64,000 bases of DNA from Microbacterium forte. Its GTDB lineage: Bacteria; Actinomycetota; Actinomycetes; Actinomycetales; Microbacteriaceae. Positions 33,563-41,784 of the stretch are shown here, in pieces. A model generated the notes under the pieces. That model did no database searches, was not told the DNA's origin, and saw only the letters and a program-made list of their open reading frames with translations. The first letter of the stretch is position 1, and every line of letters begins with the position of its first letter. The stretch lies in the NCBI RefSeq assembly GCF_031885415.1, contig NZ_CP116871.1:2232001-2296000 (forward strand), written 5' to 3'. Both the position numbers and the translations under genes were made by a program.

Positions 33563-35407
33563 ATGGGACACAAGGAACCAATGACGATTGCCAGCGCTCT
33601 CCGACAGATCCAGGATCGCACGCTCATTCTTCCCGCGATCCAGCGGGAGTTCGTGTGGAAACCTTCGCAAGTGATTCGAGTTTTCGATTCGGTGATGCGT
33701 GGGTACCCCGTCGGTAGCTTCCTGTCTTGGAAGGTTCTGCCGGAGACCATTAGTGAGTTCAAGTTCTATGGCTTCATGCGCGACTACAACGCCTTCGACA
33801 ACCGCCACAACCCAGTCGTCGATATTCCCACAGACCGTGAGGTAGTCGCGATCTTGGATGGTCAGCAGAGGCTGACGTCGCTGAACATCGGTCTCCGCGG
33901 TACATACGCCTATAAGAACCATGGCGGATGGGCCAACAAGTCTTGGTCGTACCCGGAACGCCAGCTCTACCTGAATCTCGCGGGTGAGGCACCGGAGAAC
34001 GAGCTCGGCCTCAAGTACCACTTCCAGTTCCTTACGGGCAAGGACGTCGACGCGTCGCGTGATGACGACAGCAAGATCTGGCTGCCCGTGCCCGAAGTCT
34101 TCGAGGCGTCGGAGATGTCCTCCCTGATCCAGCTCCTGGCGAAGTACGGCGTGGGCAATGATCCCGTCGCTTCCGGGCTCGTCAGCAAGCTGTGGGATGC
34201 GATCCATAAAACAGCTAGCCTCCATTTCTATGAAGAGACCGAGCAGGACATCGAGCGTGTCTTGGACATCTTCGTGCGCGTGAACTCCGGCGGGACGGTG
34301 CTGTCGTACAGCGATCTCCTCCTCTCGATCGCCACTGCGCAATGGGACGGCGATGCGCGTGCGGCCGTCCATGGCTTGGTGGATGAACTCAACCAGACGG
34401 GAAACGGCTTCGGCTTCTCTCGTGACACAGTGCTCAAGTCAGGGTTGGTGATCGCCGACGTCGGCGATATCGGATTCAAGGTCAAGAACTTCACTTCGGC
34501 CAACATGGCGAAGCTCGAGGCGGGATGGGACTCACTGAGCACCTCTCTCCAGGTCGCAGTCGGGCTGCTGAGCGACTTCGGGCTGTCCGGCGGGTCGCTC
34601 ACGGCGGACAGCGTTCTGATCCCCGTCGCGTACTACGTGCACCACCGTGGGCTAGGCCACGCTTATCGGGAATCACCGAAAACCCGGGAGGATCGGGAGG
34701 CCCTGCGTTCATGGGTGTTGCGCTCACTGATCGTGCGCGGGATCTGGGGATCCGGGCTCGACACGTTGCTGCGCGATCTGCGCGAGATCATCCGGTCCGA
34801 GGGTGACGAAGCGTTCCCTGTTGCCGCCATCGAGCGTGCGATGGCACGCCGCGGTAAGTCTCTCGCGGTCACGGACGCGCTCGTCGACGACGTCCTTAGC
34901 CTTGAGTACGGGCGACCCCGAACCTTCGCCGTGCTGGCCGCACTGTTCCCCCACGTCGACACACGCAACCAGTTCCACGTCGATCACATCTTCCCGTCTG
35001 CACTCCTCGACCCGAAGAAGCTGAATCGTCAGGTGAATGAGGACGGAGGACTGGCCTTCTCTCCGTCTCAGGTCGACGAACTCGTAGAACTGAAGAACCA
35101 GTTGCCGAACCTTGAACTTCTCCCCGGCCTGGAGAACATCGGAAAGCTGGCAGCCACTCCTGCAGCATGGCTGGCTGGCGAGTACTCCTCGTCAGAGGAG
35201 CGGGCTTCGTTCCTCGAAAGGAACGCCCTACCTTCCATCCTTCCGAGTTCCGCGGAAGAGTTCGTTGCCTTCTTTGATAAGCGCAGATCCAACCTCGAGG
35301 CGCGCATTGTCAAGATGCTGACGCCGACGACCCACCTTCCCGGAGGAATTTCGCAAACGTCGTCCGATTTTGACGAGGAACTGGTCGAGGGCGATGACAC
35401 CGACTGA
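33563..35407 (+). CDS. DUF262 and HNH (DUF1524-like) protein, GmrSD-like
   Basis: 614 aa. The N-terminal DUF262 domain has the conserved LPAIQREFVW (24-33) and the nucleotide-cleaving motif ILDGQQRLTSL with DGQQR at 99-103. The C-terminal region has an HNH-type motif HVDHIFP (about 472-478) followed by NQLPNLELLPGLEN (N-Q-x-P-N-L is typical of DUF1524). Such proteins are NTP-stimulated type IV restriction enzymes that cut modified phage DNA, and also occur in other defence systems. It is a single polypeptide here. The ATG at 33563 is the likely start; no good Shine-Dalgarno sequence is visible. Confidence 0.9.
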   Translation: MGHKEPMTIASALRQIQDRTLILPAIQREFVWKPSQVIRVFDSVMRGYPVGSFLSWKVLPETISEFKFYGFMRDYNAFDNRHNPVVDIPTDREVVAILDGQQRLTSLNIGLRGTYAYKNHGGWANKSWSYPERQLYLNLAGEAPENELGLKYHFQFLTGKDVDASRDDDSKIWLPVPEVFEASEMSSLIQLLAKYGVGNDPVASGLVSKLWDAIHKTASLHFYEETEQDIERVLDIFVRVNSGGTVLSYSDLLLSIATAQWDGDARAAVHGLVDELNQTGNGFGFSRDTVLKSGLVIADVGDIGFKVKNFTSANMAKLEAGWDSLSTSLQVAVGLLSDFGLSGGSLTADSVLIPVAYYVHHRGLGHAYRESPKTREDREALRSWVLRSLIVRGIWGSGLDTLLRDLREIIRSEGDEAFPVAAIERAMARRGKSLAVTDALVDDVLSLEYGRPRTFAVLAALFPHVDTRNQFHVDHIFPSALLDPKKLNRQVNEDGGLAFSPSQVDELVELKNQLPNLELLPGLENIGKLAATPAAWLAGEYSSSEERASFLERNALPSILPSSAEEFVAFFDKRRSNLEARIVKMLTPTTHLPGGISQTSSDFDEELVEGDDTD

Positions 35408-35589
35408 GGCCCGAGGTCTCCGAGCTGGTTGCTCCGAGCGTGGTGATCTGCGGGGAGAGGCCACATGTATCTGATCAACCGAAGGCCTCGCGCAAACTAA
35501 GCGCATCGCTTGGAGGGGCTGACTGTGGCCCGGATGAGTGACTCCGACCATCCGGGCCGGATCGATTCCGGACGTGGCCACTGGCGGCG

Positions 35590-35863
35590 TCACGGAATCA
35601 CAACCACCTTGCCTGCGATCTGCCCTTCAACGGCCTCCGCGTGCGGGGCCGGAAGCTCAGTGAGCGAAGTGCGTCGAGTGACCTCCAGAGCGAACGCTCC
35701 GCTGTCGACGTGCGGCACGAGCTCGGCAAGCTTCTCCGCATCACGCCGAACGAACACCACCACAGACCGCACGCCACGCTCGGCGTCATCCGGCGCCGGC
35801 ATCCAGGCCGTGGAGCTCACGACGACTCCCCCGTCGCGCACGAGTTGTACCAGGAAGGCCTTC
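35590..35863 (-). pseudogene. C-terminal fragment of a zinc-type/quinone oxidoreductase
   Basis: The minus-strand frame from about 35863 to the TGA at 35590 reads VRDGGVVVSSTAWMPAPD...VVVFVRRDAEKLAELVPHVD...AVEGQIAGKVVVIP. This is the C-terminal part of an MDR-superfamily NAD(P)H:quinone oxidoreductase (H-A-E-A-V-E-G ... G-K-V-V-V). No N-terminal cofactor domain follows upstream; at about 35864 the sequence changes to a MarR fragment on the other strand. It is a truncated remnant. Confidence 0.7.
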
Positions 35864-35865
35864 AC

Positions 35866-36314
35866 CGAGGTGAGCAGTCTGCTGCGGCATGCGGTCGAGA
35901 AGCAGCTGCGCGACGTCGGCAAGCTCAGCTACGTGCAGTTCCAGCGGCTCGCGCGGCTCGGCGACGCTCCGGACCGTTCGCAGCGGATGACGGACCTTGC
36001 GGATGGCGTCGTGTATAGCCGGAGCGGGTTGACGTATCAGGCACAGTCCTTGGAGGAACGTGGGCTCGTCACGCGCGGGCCGTCACCGGAGGATGAGCGC
36101 AGCGCCATCGTCACGATCACGGACGAAGGGCGGGACGTGTTGGTGAAGGTGTTCCCTGGGCACATCGAGGCGGTGAAGACATACCTGTTTGAGTCGCTAA
36201 GCACAGAGGGTTGTAGAGATGCTCGCGAAGGTGAGGACTCAGGTGAGCGGGCATCTGCGGGCGGAACCGCCTCGGAGTGCGGCGCCCAGCCGTCGGGCCA
36301 CGAAGCCCCACTAA
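35866..36314 (+). pseudogene. Truncated and frameshifted MarR-family regulator
   Basis: From about 35866 the plus strand encodes LLRHAVEKQLRDVGKLSYVQ, then MTDLADGVVYSRSGLTYQAQ and PSPEDERSAIVTITDEGRDV, the winged helix of a MarR protein. The N-terminal helix and start codon are missing. Near 36205-36215 the frame slips: the continuation VVEMLAKVRTQVSGHLRAE and its natural stop (36312-36314) are in another frame. The fragment abuts the oxidoreductase remnant head to head, as in a MarR/oxidoreductase divergent pair joined by a deletion. Confidence 0.7.
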
Positions 36315-36357
36315 CCGTGGCCTGCGCACAGTCCGACGTCGACGGGCGACGACGACG

Positions 36358-36768
36358 TCAGCGTTCGAGGACCGCGCGCACCTCGGTGAGCGACCGCCCG
36401 AGCTTGGCGACGCGCGCCGCGAGGTCGGAGGTGACCTGGACGACGGTCGCCCCGTGAGACATCCATCGGCTCCCACTCTGCCTGAGATCCAGACCCGGAA
36501 GCACCTCCGCCTGCGGCAGCTCGGGGAGGCCTAGGGCGGCCCGAGCGTCAGCCCCGAGCATCCCGACGAGCCATGCTTCGCCGAGCGCGTCCTGTGCTGC
36601 CCGGTACCGATGCAAGGTCGTCGTCCGGCTGCCGCTCGTCGGAACCCATGTATCCCAGTCGACCGCCGACCCGTCTGACCTTCTTTGTCGTTTCGTCTTC
36701 TCACTGGAAGAGGAAGAGGTGAGGTTCAGTGACCTTGACGCCTCCACCGGCGCGTTAGGTCCGCCCAA
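36358..36768 (-). CDS. Hypothetical protein
   Basis: 136 aa, unrecognised. It would start at a TTG (36768), 14 bp inside the 3' end of the HEPN-like gene. An internal run of Ser (LTSSSSSEKTKRQRRS) separates a short N-terminal stretch from a helical part (ALGEAWLVGMLGADARAALG, VTSDLAARVAKLGRSLTEVR). The C-terminal half reads like a real protein. It might be a distal fragment rather than a full gene. Confidence 0.4.
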   Translation of the reverse strand: MGGPNAPVEASRSLNLTSSSSSEKTKRQRRSDGSAVDWDTWVPTSGSRTTTLHRYRAAQDALGEAWLVGMLGADARAALGLPELPQAEVLPGLDLRQSGSRWMSHGATVVQVTSDLAARVAKLGRSLTEVRAVLER

Positions 36769-37498
36769 TCCGCTTGGGCGTCTGGGCGTCGCCGAGTCTC
36801 TGGTCTGGCACCGGAATGCCGCTTCGTCTGATCACTCGCAGGCCATGAACAGAAATACTGGCTGGGGGCCACTGAAGCGGGCGGGAATCTCTGGCTACCG
36901 TCGACGCAACTGTTACAATTCCCGTCGCCATGGTGATTGCGTTCATGATCGACGTCAGATTGGACCAGTAACTTGCCGCTACCTCAGTCCAGCCCCAGAT
37001 GTCACGAGGCGTGACAGACCCGTCGTTCTCGCGGTAGAGATGCAGTCGCCCGCCGCCACTCGGCGTGCGGTGGGCAACCTGATTTCGGAAAGCGCGCAGG
37101 GCTTTCGTCGTGAGAAACATCCGATCTAGCGCGACCAAATTCTCGCCATATTCGAGTTCTGTGCGGCAAGCGGTTTGCGAGAGGGTATGGATTATCTTCT
37201 GCGAGAGATCATCGATGCGGTCCCACGAGACGTACGTCTCCTTAATCCCATCGGCTCTGCGTTGGTCTCTATTGTGTTCGCTGGTGAAAGCCTCCAGAGA
37301 CTTGAGGTTTTTACCGACGAGAACTCGCTTGCCCTCGTAGTACAGCATCTCCAGGTATCGTCGGGACTCGTCTTCTGCGCTTGATGCCTCGTACACGAAG
37401 TCCCCCAGCAGGGCCGCCAACCGCCTATTGTCAAGTCCTATCGGACGGCTTCGTCGGAATCGATCGTACTGAGCATATTCGTCCATAGATGTCATCAT
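36755..37498 (-). CDS. HEPN-like hypothetical protein
   Basis: 247 aa, mostly helical. KALRAFRNQVAHRTPS contains R138-N-Q-V-A-H143, which fits the R-x4-6-H motif of HEPN ribonuclease domains, with the usual polar residue after Arg. An N-terminal basic stretch (YDRFRRSRPIGLDNRRL) precedes it. The C-terminal 80 residues include WTEVAASYWSNLTSIMNAI, of unknown fold. It lies between the MarR fragments in the accessory region, beside restriction-type genes. No toxin-antitoxin partner such as MNT is evident. The identification rests on one short motif. Confidence 0.55.
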   Translation of the reverse strand: MMTSMDEYAQYDRFRRSRPIGLDNRRLAALLGDFVYEASSAEDESRRYLEMLYYEGKRVLVGKNLKSLEAFTSEHNRDQRRADGIKETYVSWDRIDDLSQKIIHTLSQTACRTELEYGENLVALDRMFLTTKALRAFRNQVAHRTPSGGGRLHLYRENDGSVTPRDIWGWTEVAASYWSNLTSIMNAITMATGIVTVASTVARDSRPLQWPPASISVHGLRVIRRSGIPVPDQRLGDAQTPKRIGRT

Positions 37499-37584
37499 CT
37501 CAGCTCGCGCTCGATCAACGTGCTGGTCGTTCCCGCGCGCGCCGGGCCGTCGCTGCCGTCCATTGATCGCAATTCAGGAGAGTG

Positions 37585-37690
37585 TGGGCTGTTACCGGAG
37601 GACGAGCGCAGTACGATCGTCACCACTACGGATGAAGAGCGGGCGGTGCTGGCCAAGCTCGTCCCTCACCAGGCGCTCGCTGGGCGGCAC
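37585..37690 (+). pseudogene. Second MarR gene fragment
   Basis: A plus-strand stretch reads LPEDERSTIVTTTDEERAVL, closely resembling the wing region of the MarR fragment at 36086-36140 (PEDERSAIVTITDEGRDVL). No start or downstream domain remains. The rest of the gap from 37700 to 38330 has stops in all long frames with real-looking codon use; I see no intact gene there. Confidence 0.55.
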
Positions 37691-38330
37691 CCTCAACGAC
37701 CCGAGCAATCCGTCTTCGTGCCGGCGCACAGCGCCTCGATGCCGTCTGTCTACGCGTAGATATCGTCGATCTCCGCCTTCGCATGCCGCCTCGACGTTCC
37801 CCTCATCGAGCAGAGTGAGGCAGTTCGCCTTGCCATCGAAACTGAGGTCACGATCGCGGAGTCGCGATCGAGATCAGCTTCTCCCACCTCGGCGCTAGTG
37901 GTAGCGGCGCGGTCGTCGTATTGGTGATTCCGCACACACCGGCCGCCGTCGGTAGCCGATTGTGAACGCGTTCCCTGAAGATCTGCTGCGCCATCTTGAA
38001 GAGGAGAGTCGTGAACTGCTGACGCAGCCTCTCCGGCTCGGAACCTATCAGACACGCGTCCACGGCTTGGCACTCTTGCGGTTCGGCGCGCCGAGATCGG
38101 CACAGACGTGCCGGACGACGCCGTTCGTGAGTAACTACGATGGGCGTGTCGGTGACAGCGTAGTAACCTCCCCCGCATGAGCCCGCGAACGGCTCTTGAA
38201 CGCCCCGTGATGATGGCGACGGGGCCCGCCGGACGACCCTGGCGTGATGTGTCACGAATCTGCGCTGAGCCATCCGCTGGAGTAACCGACAGACGCAGCC
38301 GGCGCGACATGATGGCGCGGCCAGGACCCT

Positions 38331-38359
38331 TTGTCGGGAGCCTCCCGTAGTCTTACCTT
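38331..38359 (+). promoter_or_regulatory. Promoter and palindrome upstream of the methyltransferase operon
   Basis: TTGTCG (38331-38336) and TACCTT (38354-38359) are 17 bp apart and form a plausible -35/-10. A perfect palindrome CGGGAG-C-CTCCCG (38335-38347) fills the spacer, a position where a bound protein or a cytosine methylation would block the promoter. GAAAGGGGC follows as a ribosome site before the ATG at 38381. Confidence 0.45.
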
Positions 38360-38380
38360 AGCGAAAGGGGCTCTACTGCC

Positions 38381-39355
38381 ATGAGAGTTGTCTCACTGTT
38401 TTCAGGCGCCGGCGGCTTGGACCTAGGCCTGATCACCGCAGGCCACGAAGTCATCTGGGCGAACGACTACGACGCAGACGCGGTCGAGACTTACAAGCTG
38501 AACATCGGTGACCACATCGTGCACGGCGCGATCGAAACGATCACGTCAGATGAGATCCCCGAAGCGGATGCCATCGTGGGCGGCTTCCCTTGCCAAGGAT
38601 TTTCGCAAGCCAATCGTCATCGCGCTCTCACGGACCCTCGCAACCTCCTCTACCGTGAGTTCGTGCGAGTTCTCGAAGACAAGCAACCCAGCTTCTTCGT
38701 CGCTGAGAATGTGAGAGGCCTCGCCAGCTTGGCCGGGGGGCAGGCGATGCAGAGCATCTCCCGAGGGTTCGAGGCTGCAGGATATCGTGTCCGCTCCAAG
38801 ATCCTGAACGCAGCGGACTACGGTGTGCCCCAAAATCGCCAACGTCTGATCTTTATGGGAACCAGGGAGGACATTTCTCCTGAAGCGGATTTGGTCCACC
38901 CCGTCGCCACGCATGCATCGAAGCCGCAAGGCACAGAGCTCGAGCACGTAACGGTGCGGCACGCACTGCATGACATCCCGGATCCCGAGATGTTCCCGGA
39001 CGCCGTTCCAAATCAGGAGTTCTCGAGGTACAAGTTCGTCGAACGGAATTTCACCGGTCACCGATCGACCGATTGGGATAAACCGTCTCCTACAATTCTC
39101 GCGCGAGGAAACGGTGGAGGTGGTGTTAACGCAACACCTCATCCTGACGGGGGACGGCGCATGAGCGTCCGTGAAAGTGCAACTATCCAATGCTTCCCCG
39201 ACGACTTTCGCTTCATAGGCCGGCTAGGATCGGCCTATCGCCAGGTGGGAAACGCGGTGCCTGTGAAGCTGGGTCGCGCTATAGGCCTTTCTCTCATGTC
39301 TTCAGAAGAAAATTTACGAATTCCCCCCGCTAGCATACGATCGGTAATGGCGTGA
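38381..39355 (+). CDS. DNA (cytosine-5) methyltransferase 1
   Basis: 324 aa with the full set of C5 motifs in order: I (LFSGAGGLDLG), IV with the catalytic C71 (GGFPCQGFSQAN), VI (AENVRGL), VIII (QNRQRLIFMG), IX region (SVRESATIQCFP) and X (YRQVGNAVPVKLG). The target recognition domain between VIII and IX is short. It modifies one cytosine in the recognition site to protect host DNA from the HNH enzyme two genes downstream. The gene overlaps the second methyltransferase by 4 bp. Confidence 0.96.
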   Translation: MRVVSLFSGAGGLDLGLITAGHEVIWANDYDADAVETYKLNIGDHIVHGAIETITSDEIPEADAIVGGFPCQGFSQANRHRALTDPRNLLYREFVRVLEDKQPSFFVAENVRGLASLAGGQAMQSISRGFEAAGYRVRSKILNAADYGVPQNRQRLIFMGTREDISPEADLVHPVATHASKPQGTELEHVTVRHALHDIPDPEMFPDAVPNQEFSRYKFVERNFTGHRSTDWDKPSPTILARGNGGGGVNATPHPDGGRRMSVRESATIQCFPDDFRFIGRLGSAYRQVGNAVPVKLGRAIGLSLMSSEENLRIPPASIRSVMA

Positions 39356-40341
39356 ATATGAGTTTTAGAGTGGTGTCCCTCTTCGCGGGCGCGGGCGGTC
39401 TTGACCTTGGCTTCAAGCAGACTGGAGGATTTAGGACAGTTTGGGCTAACGACAACGACCCCGACGCAGTCTCGACGTTCTCGAGCAATTTTGACGTGTC
39501 GGCGAAATTGGGCGACATTCGCAGTATTAGTTCGAGCGAGATCCCCGATTGCGACGTCGTGATAGGTGGATTCCCTTGTCAGGGTTTTTCCGTGGCGAAC
39601 ACAGGGCGACGCGTCGACGACGCGCGCAATGCATTGTACCTGGAAATGCTCCGAGTAGTTCGCGATAAGCGACCACTCGCGTTCGTGGCTGAGAATGTGA
39701 AGGGCCTCAAGCAAATGGCGAAGGGCGAAGTACTGCGGCGAATTCTTGATGACTTTCGCGAATTGGGATATGACGTACAATATCAACTTGTCAATGCGGC
39801 TGATTACGGCGTGCCCCAAAGGCGAGAACGCGTAATCATCGTGGGCACTCGCGCGGACGAGGGAATCACCTTCAACTTTCCCGATGCCACTCATAGCCCA
39901 CAAGGAGGAAACGGCAAATCGCGATGGATAACATCCGGAGAGGCCCTATCGGAAATCCCCGATCCAGATTCCGACAACGATCTCCTAAACCATACCTACT
40001 CGCGCTACAAGCTCCGCTTCAATGGGTACATCGGAAATCGGTCTGTCGATCCAGACCTTCCTGCCCCCACTGTTACGGGTCGCGGTGATAACCGGGGCGG
40101 CGTTGTTGTACTTCACCACCCTTCCAATACTCGCAGAATGTCCGTCCGGGAACTCGCGACCATCCAGTCTTTCCCACTAGATTTCTACTTCAGCTGCAAT
40201 CAGTCTGCCGCGTATCGCCTCATCGGTAATGCGGTGCCTCCCGCTCTCGGGAACGCAGTAGGAGGCGCGCTACTTCGTGCCCTGTCTGATGCTCTCGTTG
40301 TTCCGGATTCGGACGTGAAGACTTATGCCTTCGCCGGTTGA
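39352..40341 (+). CDS. DNA (cytosine-5) methyltransferase 2
   Basis: 329 aa counted from the GTG at 39352 (an ATG at 39358 is equally possible). C5 motifs: I (LFAGAGGLDLG), IV with catalytic C76 (GGFPCQGFSVAN), VI (AENVKGL), VIII (QRRERVIIVG), IX (SVRELATIQSFP) and X (YRLIGNAVPPALG). It is clearly paralogous to the first enzyme, but its target recognition segment differs, and its base composition is more AT-rich. Two C5 enzymes in one system usually mean an asymmetric site with each strand methylated separately. Confidence 0.96.
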   Translation: MNMSFRVVSLFAGAGGLDLGFKQTGGFRTVWANDNDPDAVSTFSSNFDVSAKLGDIRSISSSEIPDCDVVIGGFPCQGFSVANTGRRVDDARNALYLEMLRVVRDKRPLAFVAENVKGLKQMAKGEVLRRILDDFRELGYDVQYQLVNAADYGVPQRRERVIIVGTRADEGITFNFPDATHSPQGGNGKSRWITSGEALSEIPDPDSDNDLLNHTYSRYKLRFNGYIGNRSVDPDLPAPTVTGRGDNRGGVVVLHHPSNTRRMSVRELATIQSFPLDFYFSCNQSAAYRLIGNAVPPALGNAVGGALLRALSDALVVPDSDVKTYAFAG

Positions 40342-41554
40342 GGCCCCCGCTCTTCCGTTCGAAGAGTTCAAATGGCGTTGGGCGTCGAAGATGCCCAACG
40401 AAGGTCTTAACCGTCCTGATGTATTTCTGGGCGTATTGCGTGCGCTACGCCAGAACGAGGGCCGTGCACGATCCTCGCCTGAGCTCCACCAAAGCTTGAC
40501 GGAACTACAGACCAGCCTCGGCGCGCAATACGGATTGGACCTGGCTCGGACTGGCGACCGCAACCTGCTCCGAAACGCCGGCCAGTATTGGACGACGCTT
40601 GGCGTCCTCAAGCGGACGCCCCTAATCGACCTAACGGATCTGGGGCGAGAATACGCCGACGGCCTGATCAGTCCTCGGCAGTTCGCCGTTCACACGATCG
40701 TCAGTCTTTACCTGCCAAGCTCTTCCTATAACGAGCCCGAGCATCAAGCTTGGTCGGGGGCTGGGATCAGGTTTCGGCCGCTCCTTCTCATACTCGAGAT
40801 AATCCACGGCCTCGGTGCTTTCGGTGCGAGCACAGGCTACATTACGGATTTCGAGCTACGCCGAATCGTTCAGCCGCTGTCGGCCACCAGACCCGAGGCG
40901 TCCTACATCGCTGACGCGATCCGCCAGTACCGTGAAGGCCAACTCGACATAAGCTCCTGGCCGCGTACGACCACGCAGTCGAACGATTCAAGATCATCAC
41001 GGGAGTTTCTGCGTTTTCTCACGGAGTACGATTTCCTCGTACACGATGGGTCCCTGGGCGAGGGGCAACGCTACCGCCTCGGCGACATCGATGGCGCGGA
41101 TATCGGGTTGCTCGTTTCAATCGGATCAAATACTTCAACCACGGATGAAACGTCAACCGAATCGGTCGCATACGTTGCTACAACTCTTGAGCGGCGCCGA
41201 GCCACCAGATCCGTGCTCGAACGTCCGGGGCAACGACAGTTTCGCTTCGAAGTTTTCGACCGGGCGAACAAGACTTGTCTTATTACTGGCAGCACGGTGG
41301 TGACAGTGCTAGAAGCGGCGCACATCAGGCCCTACTCGATCTCGGGCCTCGATGACCCTTCTAATGGGCTCTGTCTCAGGGCAGACATTCATAGTCTGTT
41401 CGACAGTAACAAAGTCCGCATCGACCCTACAGGCGAGATCCACTACGCCACGGAACTGCGACGCGACGTTCACTACGCACAACTGCCCTCACGAGTCGAA
41501 CTTCCTGCTTATGTATCTCCCGCGCACGTCAAGTGGCGATGGGACTACTACTGA
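40325..41554 (+). CDS. HNH-type restriction endonuclease
   Basis: 409 aa. The C-terminal third holds an HNH domain: CLITGSTVV (about 318), AAHIRPYS (His about 333), DDPSNGLCL and HSLFDSNKV. The N-terminal two thirds (TDLGREYADGLISPRQFAVH, LLILEIIHGLGAFGAS) look like a winged-helix target-recognition region found in several HNH restriction enzymes. The ATG at 40325 lies 17 bp inside the second methyltransferase gene, so translation is coupled and restriction follows modification. The cut site is unknown. Confidence 0.88.
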   Translation: MPSPVEAPALPFEEFKWRWASKMPNEGLNRPDVFLGVLRALRQNEGRARSSPELHQSLTELQTSLGAQYGLDLARTGDRNLLRNAGQYWTTLGVLKRTPLIDLTDLGREYADGLISPRQFAVHTIVSLYLPSSSYNEPEHQAWSGAGIRFRPLLLILEIIHGLGAFGASTGYITDFELRRIVQPLSATRPEASYIADAIRQYREGQLDISSWPRTTTQSNDSRSSREFLRFLTEYDFLVHDGSLGEGQRYRLGDIDGADIGLLVSIGSNTSTTDETSTESVAYVATTLERRRATRSVLERPGQRQFRFEVFDRANKTCLITGSTVVTVLEAAHIRPYSISGLDDPSNGLCLRADIHSLFDSNKVRIDPTGEIHYATELRRDVHYAQLPSRVELPAYVSPAHVKWRWDYY

Positions 41555-41784
41555 GCGGATCGGCTCAACTCGCCGTGTCGAGCGCACGCCAGAAGGCTCG
41601 AGCCGCGCGCGGCGCACAAACAACATCTTTTGGTCACTCGCGTTATGGGGGACGGGACCCGTCACGTAAGTCACCCCCAAGCGCCATACCCGGATGACAA
41701 CCGTCGTCAACAGTTTCGGGATCCGAATAGACTCTGAGTTAATAGACGCATCGTTGCGAAACACAAGCCTCAAGGAGCTCGATT

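Noticed and set aside
33359-34372. Long minus-strand frame opposite the DUF262 gene
   Set aside because: The plus strand encodes well-preserved DUF262 and HNH motifs; the opposite frame has no recognisable domain.
37750-38310. 186-aa minus-strand frame in the gap before the methyltransferases
   Set aside because: Codon use is poor and no domain is visible, though its last few residues (RHAKAEIDDIYA) look protein-like; a remnant at most.
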